Source of the DNA: Dryocosmus kuriphilus
Lineage: Eukaryota > Arthropoda > Insecta > Hymenoptera > Cynipidae
Reading direction: 5' to 3'
Length of the DNA stretch: 64,000 bases
Assembly: GCA_038277395.1 (NCBI GenBank)
Contig: CM076190.1
Location: 245,625,256-245,689,255, forward strand
The notes under the pieces were generated by a model that was not told where the DNA came from, did not search any database, and worked only from the letters and a program-made list of their open reading frames with translations. The position numbers and the translations under genes were made by a program. The stretch's first letter is position 1. Every line of letters begins with the position of its first letter. Positions 1 to 11,399 of this stretch are shown here, in pieces.

Positions 1-648
1 CAATGGTTTTACCTGGATTTTCTGCAGAGGTTGGCGCAACGGGTTCATCTTCCTCTTCTAATGAAAAATTATCAGACGGACATTGCACTGTCAATACAGC
101 TGGAGCCAGGAGTTGACTCGCAGGTAAATTGTTAACTTCTGGGTCTTCTTCGTCCCCCGAATCTTCATCTGTTATGTCATCTGTGGCATTCATGGGGGGA
201 AGGACGGCAATATCGACACCCCCATCAGGCACTGAATCCAAATCCTCCTCCAAGTAATTTAGCAGTTGGTGTAAGGGAAATAATTTCCTGAAATGGTGAC
301 AAGAATAATTGTTACTACAAAACAATAGCAGAAAAAGAACAACAATAATAGTAATAAATGAAAAAAATATTTGCAAGTACGTATAATCGTCAATATTCAT
401 GCCAGAATAACATAAATATACGAAAGAAAGCGACAGTAATAGCAATCAGTTTGCCTATGCATAGGACTGACGTCCTTCTGGAAGGATCGCCAGCTCTCTG
501 ATCCCTGCGCTCAACATTAGTGAATAAAACTAATCAAATTACGTAAATTTACAACCTAGAGACTTCCAGCAATGAAGTCCGTAGGTTTTTGAACATAAAA
601 CTAAAATAGTACTCACCCATCAACATACAATTCTTCATGCGCACTCAT
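1..648 (-). CDS. piggyBac transposase-derived protein, first two exons (partial at window edge)
   Basis: Two exons read on the minus strand. Exon 1 is 648-617, starting with ATG and ending at a GTGAGT donor; exon 2 starts at 287 after a TTTCAG acceptor and stays open to the window edge, and the reading phase joins across the intron. The roughly 105 visible residues are acidic: a short helical start (LHQLLNYLEEDL), then a VLPPMNATDDITDEDSGDEEDPEVNN-type stretch and a NLPASQLLAP segment. This layout is typical of the N-terminus of piggyBac transposases and PGBD-type domesticated relatives, where acidic residues and an LP-x-QL-x-A motif precede the DDD catalytic domain. The catalytic domain would lie left of the window, so activity cannot be judged. 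No lesion is seen in the visible part. It could be a mobile copy or a domesticated gene. Confidence 0.7.
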
Positions 649-838
649 CACGTGTAGCTCAGATTTTCACGCTGCAAACCAAACAGGCTAGAAATAAAAG
701 ACAAACGCGGAATAACCCTCCACTCATTATCTGGGATGTGAACAGTGGTGACAGCGTACTGCAATCTATCGGAGAAATGGTAAACTATAAAAAGAGCGGA
801 AATCGTGATAAAAGTCCGTCATCCTTCCAGAAGGACGT
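474..838. repeat. Short perfect inverted repeat around the piggyBac-like 5' end
   Basis: ACGTCCTTCTGGAAGGAT at 474-491 is the exact reverse complement of 821-838. The pair brackets the first exon and presumed promoter of the piggyBac-like gene. The right arm abuts the stop codon (838-840 on the minus strand) of the neighbouring pseudogene. No flanking target duplication is visible, so whether these are transposon termini is open. Confidence 0.6.
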
Positions 839-3800
839 TAGGCCATCTGGGTTTTAAAGAGATTTAAAGATTCTAGGACTGATACAACAGTATTTAACTT
901 TTTGTAACTTTTTTCAAATTTCTTTTGGAGTATGATGGAACTTATAAAAGTGAACGCGAATTTAGCTTCAGGAGCGTATGCAACATTAAAAACCCAATAT
1001 AGTGCATGCGAATATAATAGCCCTTCTACAGGTTCGTCTGTGAAGACTGCTCTTCCGTCTATGTACGAGGAAACTTTAAGATTCGGTAGATTTTGATCTC
1101 CGATTGCAATGAGTCTCGGGGGTTCATCCTTTTCTGGAACTGTATCCGACAGAGCTGTTCCTTCCTAAAAATTAAAAAAGGTTTTATAAACCAGAATTGC
1201 CCCAGATAATATCTTCTGTTCGCAGCATGAAAGCAATTATATGCTTAAAATCTCATGAAATAAGTTACAATGGTGGAATTGAAATCTATCAGTTTGATAT
1301 AAGCTAGGAAGTTAGGAGATGAATGAAACCCTTCTTAGAAAATTTAAAACACCGTGCTATATTGATTGTAATTTAGACTAAGTAAAGTGTCATATCTTCT
1401 TACAAGAAGCCAAAAAAAGTTTTGTTTGTAATTACCTTAAATATTTCTATAATATGTCTCGTGCGTTTTTCCTGACCAAATTTAGGTTTAAAATGCGCAG
1501 AAACAGCGAGAAGAACTAGCAAAGTTTGCTAAATGTAAGTCATATCATTTGAAGGTTCTAAATCTGGTAGAAAATGGTTGACTAATACTGGTAAAGCTGT
1601 AATCCACCGATTTCTGAGCTCTGACACTTTAACGCCTACCATTGCTTCGAATTCTGCATAAAGCTGTAATAAATGGAATTACTGTATTTTTCGAAAAGAA
1701 TTAAAGATTAAGAACAATAATCATAGAAAACAAATGTTAGAAAATGGTCCAATTTTTGAAAAAAAGAATTGAATCATACTTGAGACATAAGCGAAAAAAA
1801 CGTGATAAATACATGTTTTAAAGAATTGCCACTCATTTATGGGACTTCTAAAAGGATTCACAATCATATTCTGCACTGAAGTTGATCATTTTAAAAGAGA
1901 TCAATTATATTTACCAACTGATTCAGTTTTAAAGCTGGGTAAACTTCCAGATGCTCTGTGGCATTACATGCTTTTTTGGCATCTTCTTGCCTTCTTTTGC
2001 GACACTGCATGAGAAGAGGCTTTAAAATTGTAACCGATGGTCTTTCTTTCTCCATTTCTTCCCGCATTAGAGTAACTAATTCTTCATGAGACTTTTTGTG
2101 TTCTACCTCGCAAACCCTTTTTTTTTTTTTGAACGATTCAGATACTGAAGATGAGTTTTATGGCACCTTTTTATTTGAGTTATTAACGCTTCCTGTAAGA
2201 TATCAATACATATAAATAGGGTTTAAAGAATATTATTTCTCTCTTTTAAATATAGAATATTTTTCAAAAAGACTTTTAAAATTCTAGTACCAACAAAAAA
2301 AGATGTTGAATGAAAACTCACAGTTCCAGAAACGGTTCTTAATTGTAAAATAGGAAATTTTCTCAGGGCTCGTTCTGCTACTTCTACATAGTCAGACTCA
2401 TCTTTTAAACCGCAATCTTCCATACGTCTGACAATTTTTCTGGTCATCTCATTGCGCATGTTGTCCTCAAGTTTCAGTCCTTTGTCAATGGCTGACTGTA
2501 TGTCACCTGGCCAGGAATCTGGAAAACAATTCTCGTATGCCTTTTCCTGAAACAAGTGTTACAATGAATATTGTATTATTGCAATTATTAATGCAATATA
2601 ATTTTACGTATAGATCTTTTAAACCATTTGAAACTTACTTTTTCAGAAAGTGATTTATTATTAGAATTACTGTTAGAAATCAGCTGAAATCGACAAGGGT
2701 TTGGAGCTATAGCATATGTAGAAGCAGAAGCCGAAATTGCAAGTTCCGATGATTTAGAAGAGACTTTAGAGTTTGGACCTGGTATAAGTGTAGAAGTAGA
2801 TTCTCTAGTATTAGTCACCAGCTGTGATTCAGAGGAGTCCCTTGGTAGACCATCTTCAATTATTGGGTCGTCTGAATGTGTTCTTTCAATTGATTTCTGC
2901 ATTTGCTCAACGGGAATATTTTCTATTATTATAACTGGGACCGCAGGATCTTCACCAGCTTCAGTTTCTATATCTTTTTGTCGTGGCTCATTAGTTAGAT
3001 CGTTCAAAACATTTTTGTTAGTGATCTTTGGTGGCGGCTCTCCACAAATGGTGCAAAAAAATCCGATATCAGGGATCCATTTGAAGTAAGGGTGTTTACA
3101 GGAGGGCTCTAATGATTTCAGTTCGTCCATCTTGCTATTTTATTTCTTATTATTGCATTCAAGTGAATAAAAGCTGTGAAATGAAAATACAATTGACAAC
3201 TTCAATTATGAAATGAAAACACTTATAGAAAGCAAATATAATACTCCAAAAAATACTGCTTTCCCAATGGGCACGAATTTCCCAAGACGTTTTTAGTACG
3301 TCCTAACAACGTCCTAAGTCAGGCTAATTTACGTTCTAAAAATATACGATGTTATAAAGACATTTCTAGGACGTATTTGGAACACTAGACATTTTTTTTG
3401 GACGTTTTTTGGCCCGACTTAGGACTTTTTTCTGGACGTTCTAAAAACGTCTTTTAAACTTTACGTCCTAAAAACGTCTTTAGGACGTTCTAAAAATGTC
3501 TTAAAATTTCGTGCCCACTGGGTTGTGTCAATGCAAAGCTTACAAGCGTGATGAAGAAACGACAAGGAAAATTTTAAGAAAATGTATTCTAAGATCAGAA
3601 TTATAAATGTACAATTTCTTTAGCAGAACTAATGTTTCAGAACGACTTGATTGTATTATTTATTTTTTTGAAGTTCGTTCAGCAGGAATTTTAATATTCT
3701 CAAAATTCATATAATGATGAACAATCATGAACAAAAAAACCTACTTTTAAGTTTCTAGTGAATGTCGCCAGCACTTCGTTTGAGAGAAATGTAATATTGT

Positions 3801-6275
3801 CCGTCCACTAAGTGCGCATGATATACAGCATGAACAAATAGTTTATCTATTGAATACATTTTGTACTCATCCAAAACAGAAATATTATAAGCGTTGTAGT
3901 GCAAAGTATGCTCCTCTGTTTTTGTGGACTTACAAACTAGTATGTGTTTATCTTGAAAAAATAGGATTTTTACAACTAAGGCGAAGTATGGCAGAGTTTT
4001 GACACAATCGACCATGACGAACCACTTTTCCGGTTTGTACTTGATTCCATGAATAGACACCCAAGATAATGTTATAACTGTGCTTAATTCCTGAGGAAGA
4101 ATATTTTTGAATGCTAAATCTCTACAAACCACTGTTTTGACGACTCCTTGCTCTTCGGGCTTACCCATTGAACCTCCTATGATGAATGTTTGATATAATT
4201 GATGTTACTTTGCCATAGTAAGGGAAGGGTTTTTAAAAACACTTGAAATTTCTCATTAGATTTTTGAAGTATTGGTGCTTTGCTTCCATTCGCAGAGTGT
4301 TAAATGTATATAAAGGACCATATATTAATGTAAGTGAAGGATAGTGAATCAGAAAATGCTGCTTGGTGTGAGAGTTTTGTTGTAGATTTTTTGAAAAGAG
4401 GAAAGATATGTGCCTATAGCACATTCTAGGTAGCCGACCATCGCGAGAGATATTTCATAAGCACAGACGAGATATAGTATCTCGACAAGCAGCATGTAGT
4501 TGTTCCGATATTTATCATCACTCTCTATGTATGGTCCTAAAATCGAAGGAGTCAAAAGAATTCCCAACGACCACAGTTGCGCCCCACTCTGATGCAGGTT
4601 CGCACCTTCCTTGAGGTGCTGTGGTAAAATAATAGAAGGATTTGTTTCCGTGTAACCGTAGTCAAACTGAACCATTTTTTCGTTGAACATATCGAGTGTC
4701 ATAACTTTATGATCACCTTGAAAATAATGTTTTAAAACTAGTTGCAAAGTTAGAAGAAGACTCCCTTGAATTATGTCATGGAACATATCGGGGGGAATGC
4801 CACCAATTATGTGGTAATACTTCAAAGTATTTAACAAACATCCTAGATTGATTCCAAACTCTTTTTTCAACGCCTCCCATTCTGTTGTACTTTGAGCTTC
4901 TTCCAACCTTCGAATTTTCTCAGTGTATTCTCCCTTCGTTCTTAAAAGAGAGAAGTCTTCTTTTGTCATTGTGTGAAGCTGGTTTTTATCGGCCATACAA
5001 TATCTGCATGAACGATTAGCTGAAAAACTCTCCTTTGAACCACCGATTTTATGGGCTGCAAGGTTATCGCCAATGAAAACTATTAATGAGCCGTAGACGA
5101 GACTGCCATCGGCCATTTCTACACCATCTTCAAGAAGTTTCAAATCCTCTACTATAGGTTCTAAAATTGAAGACATGTCGTAAGCTTTCATGATATCAGA
5201 TTCCATAGGTAGAACAAGATTAATGCAATGCAAAGAGGACCTATGTCTAGGACTTATATTTCCCATTTGGAAATAAAAGATTCCCATTTGTGTAGGTCTA
5301 GATGAAGCTGTGTCAGTTAAATTCACTTCATCAAAGTATAGAATGATTCTTATGACACCATGAGGCATTTCCTGAACAAGAGCATTATTTTTCGCGGCTG
5401 TGCCATCCAAAAAACTGCGCGGCACATTAGCTTCAGCTTCATCATCTGGATAAAATAGTTTTTGATATTCTTCGTTTGAGAGAAGACTTTGAATCACTTC
5501 AATTATTGAAACGTACATAAACTCGTCAGAACGCAGTTCAGAATCCCTATTGCCGCCAAACTTTGCTTGCACACCTCTGGAAACTCGAGTACTAAGTCCT
5601 TTTCGTTTTGGCTGAACGATGGATAAGTGACTTTTAAATTATGAATCTTGTTGACGCTTTGTTTGCAACGCACAAAGTACTTTAGCTGATTTTTCTATAG
5701 TTTCTGGGACATTAATAAGCTCTGCGAAGTCTATTCCTTTTTCTTTCAATTGTTTTTGAATATTATCAGAATATTCTTCCACACAAGAGAGTACCAAAGT
5801 TTCAGTATTCTCGATTACAGCTTTTATTATGGTTTCCGTAACAGCTTTCGCACGAAGAAAAGTATGAATTGTGCTTCAGCTGCTTTTTTCTCGTTTGCCT
5901 CTGAGTAAGTTTGTTTATCGGCCTTCCCACTTACGGAGGCATTTCGATCAGTACTTATAAATAATTCTTCATTAGATTCTCCACTCTCTCTCTCCATTCT
6001 CCCTTCTTCATTCTCCATCACCATATTCGCTCTTGCATCACTTTCAGCAAAAACATCTTTAAGCTGGACTTCATTTCCCTCGTCGGCTCTGAAATCGTCT
6101 TGACCTCTATGGTTCCTTGAAAGATGAGTAGGCCGAGCCTTAAAGGTACGGAATGTTTTTGGACAACCAGGTCTTCCGCAAGCAATGTTTAAATCTGGTC
6201 AATTCGCATGATATCTCCTCATATGTTTTATGAGGGATTCGTCATTAACGGATTTTTCAGAACAATATTACAGCG
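838..6275 (-). pseudogene. Decayed zinc-finger transposase-like gene family member with spliced 3' half
   Basis: Minus-strand coding blocks run 6275-3755 without introns, then as exons near 3130-2640, 2547-2321, 2192-1919, 1664-1438 and 1165-838, with GTAAGT/GTGAGT-type donors and T-rich TTACAG/TTTCAG acceptors. The N-terminus has C2H2-like spacing and a CGRPGCPKTFRTFKARPTHL segment. The large block contains FIGDNLAAHKIGG, a CRYC zinc-type motif, DMFHDIIQGSL, and an LTP-HFLIHYP / GPL / RMEAKHQYFK region. This combination occurs in a large unnamed family seen in many animal genomes that looks transposon-derived; I cannot name it more precisely. Lesions: in-frame stops at 6199-6201 (TGA), 5639-5641 (TAA), 4205-4207 (TAA) and 1529-1531 (TAG), plus frameshifts near 5858, near 4364 and in an A13 run near 2118-2130. 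The copy therefore cannot make a full protein. Confidence 0.75.
3263..3522. mobile_element. MITE with CCCARTGGGCACGAA terminal inverted repeats
   Basis: A 260-bp non-coding segment begins CCCAATGGGCACGAATTT and ends with the inverse of CCCAGTGGGCACGAAATTT (3504-3522). The interior is filled with variants of ACGTCCTAAAAACGT in both orientations (roughly 3290-3500). It lies in an intron of the surrounding pseudogene, between the 3755 and 3130 coding blocks. A clean target duplication is not obvious, so I do not assign a superfamily. Confidence 0.7.
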
Positions 6276-6279
6276 GCAT

Positions 6280-8595
6280 CTGCTAACAGATTTTATTTAT
6301 TTATAATCACATTGCCATAACAAGTAGAATGCCTTTGGTGTGTGGGGAGGCAGAAGATCACTTACTAAAGTTGAGGGGGCAATAAGGTCTAATCCTGATA
6401 ATTTCTATTTTAACCTTGAACGTTACAGTCTTGATCGTATTAATTTTTGAAAAAAATCATTTTTAAGTAACATTGTTGAATTTTGCTGTATGAATAATAA
6501 TTGTACATTTATTAATTTAGAAAAAATCAAGTAATTTGGAAGAATAGTTAAAAGTTTGATTCAAAATAATTTAAAAATTGTAACGATTTTAGATAATGTA
6601 AAACAAAATTGAGATTTTTGCTGATTTGTAACAAAAAATGTAGAAGCATAACATCTAAAGCTACCTCCAAAAAAAAAAAAAAAAAAAAATTCAAAAAATA
6701 ATGTCTCGAAAACCTATCCATAAAAAAATGTTTCAATATGATTTCTAAATTCAGCGGGTCAAAATACATAAAAATTATTTGAAAATATTTTTTTTTGATT
6801 TTCAGAATTTTAATTTTAAAAATGTGGATGATATTGATATAAAAAATTCTTCTGTTAGGACAAATCAAAGCTTAGTGTATTATACACCTATATTTATTCA
6901 CTGAGTAATATATGTATACAAGAAATTCTAGGTTTTATAGAAAATATCAACTTTTGGAAAGAAAAATAAGAACATACATAAAATTAGCGTACGAGAATCC
7001 CACAATGTGTAATTAAACTGGTGTCGATTGATGCATTTAAATTGGTGTGTTCATGCAAATTAATGTTCTTTTAAATATCTCTATAAAGGTGAGACAAGTC
7101 TCCCTAAACACTTCAAGTTTTGCATCACATAATGGCCTATACTTCCCAATAAAGGATGCTGTTTTATACATTAATATTTTTCGTCTACACTGAATAATGG
7201 CTTAGAAATATCAGACGGGTTTTTTTCTGAGAACAATACACTATGGACCGAATTCACTTCAAATCAGGCAGGTCACACTCTACTCAGTCAATAAATTTTA
7301 TTTTTGTCAAAAAAGAATAGAATGTAAAATCAATAAACAAAGGATTATGTTCACAAATGTGAATATACAATTTGAAAGATACAAAAGAAGAAGAAAAAAA
7401 GGTCAATTTTATATTATAAGAATTAAAGAAATTGAAAAAATGCTAACAATGTAAATATAGTTAACGTATTTTTTAGCAAACTATTTATGAAATTGAGTTA
7501 AATTTACAAATGGTTGTAGGTTTTGCGTATAGTAACTTAACCTATAAAAAGCTTCAACAGACTATTACTGCTAAACTAAAACTTTTAAGCAATTGCCAAT
7601 AAGGAAAATATAAATAGTTTTTACATGTTTTCGTCCATTTATTCTCAAAACCTAGATTTATTTTTAATTCTATACCCTATTTTCATGAATATTTCTGCAA
7701 GAAATACAGTCAATTATTGCCGTTATCAGGAATTGCTTATTTTTCCCAATTTTTAAAATACAAAATCAATGTTAATCACATTTTTTTTCGGTGTCAATAC
7801 TACAGCAAATAAGTAAAAATATGAGATAAACACTTACCGTCTACTTTTAGTATTCCAGAAACAAGCTTTCGAAATTAAAAACAGTACGCTTAACCTGCTT
7901 TAACCAATTTACCACCGAAAGCTTAGTCAAAGATAATCTTTGGTTCAGTGCGTTTATCGATACTGTGCAACTTGCGCAATGCAATCGACGCCATATTGAC
8001 CGCTCTCAGCTGCGCGGTTGGCGTTTTTTCTAAAATCGCCGAAATCCGTCTAAGTGTTTGCGTTGCGCATTGCTGAATCGCATTTCACGCACGTCTTTCT
8101 GCTAGCACAAATTGAATTTCAGAGCGCACGAATGAAAATCATCCTCAACTTAACATACCTGTCAGTTAATCATTATATTACTCGTATGTCAGATAGGAGA
8201 CACTGCAATTAAGTTCCACTTTTGGTTGAAATTAAGTGACTTAATTAATTTAAGGCAAAAGTGAGATTCAGCTACATTTAAAATTGATTACCTTGTATTA
8301 CTTTGTAAACTTTCCTTTAAGTGATCATGATAAAAAAATGGAATAAAAATCTAATGGTCATATATACCTATATATATATTCTATTATTCCACGTACGTAA
8401 AGCTTAAAATAAATTCAATTTAATTATGTTTGCTTAAAAGTTTGGAGCGGCCGAGCATTCGATTAAAACTTTATAGGGCGGCCACCCGATTTTCAAAGCT
8501 ACAATAAATAAAAGAAATATTTTATAACGGCAGCGACAGTAAATTCTAGAATTGAAATGAAGTCGGTACATACCGAAGGTTTTGAGATATAGCTT
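6280..8595. other. AT-rich intergenic sequence, no gene recognised
   Basis: Low-complexity AT-rich DNA with a poly-A tract near 6668-6690 and many short A/T runs. A GC-richer patch at about 7960-8110, with several GCGC and CGCAATG motifs, could be the old promoter region of the minus-strand pseudogene, but nothing proves it. I see no coding frame with family similarity. Confidence 0.4.
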
Positions 8596-8601
8596 GCCAA
8601 A

Positions 8602-9437
8602 CTAGAAACTGAAAATAGCGGGACAGGGTGTGAATTGATAGATACCAGCGAAAGAATCATATAATTTATCAAAATCATTCTTTAAATTTATAGATGACTC
8701 CTTTATTTTTTTAATATAAATCATTTCCATGAATTCCTTCTTACTCTTATTATACTTATAATGCAAAATCTGAACACCACCCCAATCAAAGAAGCATTCG
8801 GCAAATTCATTAGTATGTCTAGCAGGAACACTGCTATAAAAGCATCTCAAACGTACGTCATTCTTGTGTTCCCTCCCTAGTGTTAACAGGTCTACCAATC
8901 TGCCCACATAATCCATTCTACAGTTCTTGCAAATGATTTTATAAACCACCCGATTCTTTTCAAACTTTTGAAAGGATATTTTCCAAAAGTTTTGAAGGAG
9001 TCCATTTTAAAAGAAACTCTAAAAATTGTATGGATCTTGAACTTTCTCAACATAAATTGAATATTTTTAGAAATTTGACCACAGTGTGAAAAAACAAACA
9101 TATTAGAAGAACTAACCTCTCTCTTTTTGTGAAGTATCAAAAACTGAACAATTGCTATGTTTTCTTTTAGTTTGTTCAATTCTAATTTCTATATATTTCT
9201 CAATTAAATTTCGTGGGTAATGATTCAAAAACAGTGTCTTCCTAACTATGTTCAAATTCTGTGTGTGAAAAGACTCATGGGACAAACTTATAGCTCTGAC
9301 ACCCAACCCCTTAATTACGGCAATTTTATTCTGTATATGATGCTCGGAAAAAAATTTCCAAATTCGACCAGAATAGGCACTTTTTCTAAACCAGTTGATG
9401 TTTCGGCTGAGATCTGTTAAAGGCCTAAACCAAAATC
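8602..9437 (-). pseudogene. Penelope-like element, 3' fragment (RT C-terminus and GIY-YIG endonuclease)
   Basis: Three overlapping minus-strand frames join into one PLE C-terminal region. The 5' part (about 9437-9112) reads NINWFRKSAYSGR, then IKGLGVRAISLSHESFH, matching the RT-to-linker segment of Penelope-like elements. The middle (9179-8960) carries the linker, and the last part (8949-8602) has a VYKI-x-CKNC-x4-YVG GIY-YIG nuclease core, followed by a retained Glu (FMEMIYI) and Asn (SINLKND). GIY-YIG nucleases of PLEs nick the chromosomal target. Frame changes near 8955 and 9115 and a stop upstream of 9437 break it. The RT catalytic part is absent, so this is a truncated dead copy, of a different lineage from the PLE at 38414-42556. 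Confidence 0.8.
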
Positions 9438-9788
9438 TCTAACTTATTTTAAAGAACGCATAAGAAGGTGTCATCTACATAAGGAGAGTAAAAAAGAATT
9501 TCAAAATCCAGCTTTTGAAAAGCGAAATTCTCCAAATTGATTGTGTGATTGATTACATGTAGAGTTTAAATTCCATGTATTCTTTTCTTTTCTCATTATT
9601 TTCTGGATTTTAATTTGCTCTTATAGGAGTACCTCGAGATTAGTAAAAGTACAAGTAGGCTTTACAGATCCAAGAAAAGAGAGTGGGAAAAGAGTGAGAT
9701 TCTAGCAATAGAAACGAATAATAAACAAAATATTTCGCGTGAGATTTACAGGGAAATAAATCTTATATGGAAACGCTTTCAAAGTAGA

Positions 9789-11026
9789 ATGGATTTAATG
9801 AGGGACGAAAATGGCAATCTAGTAGTCGACGCGACAGAGAGACTAAATTTATGGAAAAACTATTTCGATAAGCTACTAAACTTACGCGAAGGCCCCGTTG
9901 AAGGTAATCTTGGTGAAATCCACACTATTGATCTCATAATTGATGAGCCTACTGATAAAGAAGTTGAAGTGGCCATAAAGAAGTTGAAAAATAAAAAAGT
10001 AGCGGGTTTGGACTACCTACCGTCAGAACTAGTAAAAATTGCGGGACCCTGCCTCACAAGGCAAATCTGTAAAATAATACGCGCAATTTGGGCAACACAA
10101 CCCATACTGTAGGAATGGAATACCTCTATTATTGTATCTATTTTTTAAAAGGCGATAAAGCGAACTGTAAGAGTTATCGGGGAATTTTAATTGTGCCTTC
10201 GGCTATAAGATCTTGTCCAATGTAATCTTGAGTAGACTGACCCCTTATGCTGAGGGAATCATTGGGGATTACCAGTATGGATTCCGCTGAAACCGGTCTA
10301 CAAGCGATCGAGTATTTACAATTAGACAACTGCCAGCAAAGAAATGGGAATTTAATGAAGCAATACATCAGCTATTTATCGACTTCAAAAAAGTTTATGA
10401 CTCGATTACACGCGCACGAATGTACTAGATTCTGGAGCTCTTGCGTGGACCAAGGAAAGTTAGAGTTTTCGTAGCTTGCTTAAGCGGCAGTAGGGGTAGA
10501 TTACGCGTTAACGGAAATTTATCAAAAGAGTTTTTCATCCGCGAAGGCCTGAGGCAGGGCCATGCGCTTTTCTGCAACTTTTTCAACTTATTTTTAGAAT
10601 ACGTGGTCCAACAGGTATAAGCGAATCCGGCCGATGCTACCCTAAAGGGGACAATGCAAGTTCTGGCATATGCGGATGATCTCGACTTACTCGGGGATGA
10701 TAAAGAAACGGTAGCTAAAAGAGCAGAAATATTTATCACAGAAGCCAGCTTAGAAGTAAGCGAATCGAATACAAAATATTTGATCATCGACTGATCAGAT
10801 TAAAGTAATGAAGTGGGGGATCTAATGGCCGGGAATATGAAATTCGAATATTTTAACGAGTTTAAATACCTCGGGACTATGATAACAAACAACAATAGCA
10901 TTCAAGTGGTAATCAATAGGCGGCTGCACGCTGGCAATGGGTGCTACTATGAAACAAGTACGTTACTAGAATCACATCCGCTATCTAGAAACACCAAAGT
11001 AAGAATTTAAAATACTATAATAATAC
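9789..11026 (+). pseudogene. RTE reverse transcriptase, N-terminal part (broken)
   Basis: The first frame (9789-10112) encodes the segment before the palm, ending in KKLKNKKVAGLDYLPSELVK. Downstream, in shifting frames, come an NYRGI-like block (about 10170), FIDFKK-x-YDSI (about 10375-10415), a GLRQG-type block (about 10540) and an intact AYADDLDLL catalytic box near 10667-10693. The stretch 10813-11010 encodes KYLGTMITNN and RRLHAGNG, diagnostic of the RTE thumb/C-terminal region. The family copies its own RNA at nicked target DNA. Multiple stops and frameshifts (for example after 10112) make this copy inactive. Reading resumes after the LTR insertion at 14197. Confidence 0.85.
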
Positions 11027-11087
11027 CGGTTGTAACGAGGCGTTACATCACGGCTCGACGCCAACCGTTCTTTGACCCACAAGCCTA

Positions 11088-11089
11088 CA

Positions 11090-11124
<35 letters not shown>
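11088..11124. repeat. (AT)n microsatellite
   Basis: An uninterrupted AT dinucleotide run of about 27 bases, followed by GTATATATAC, inside the LTR-like insertion. Confidence 0.9.
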
Positions 11125-11126
<2 letters not shown>

Positions 11127-11399
11127 TACGCGTCACCGCACAAGCAGGGGCGAGCGAGCTGCTATCCCTACCCCACGGAGTAACCAGTGCGCCGACGCGT
11201 CCCACGGCTCGCGTCGTTATAAGCACGAACGAGACGTCGATCGGGGCACTTCACTCGGTGCACCCAGTCGAGTCACATCGACTGGTCTCAACGAGAAGAA
11301 GCTGCACTGGTTCCTCTGTGAACGGGTTCCCCCGTGGCAGCGTTACCGGGCGACGGCGACGACGACCTGGACGACCAAGACGACATCCTGACACCTATC

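Noticed and set aside
6548..6868. 106-codon Phe/Leu/Ile-rich minus-strand frame
   Set aside because: Pure AT-rich composition with a poly-A tract in the middle; no similarity or initiation context.
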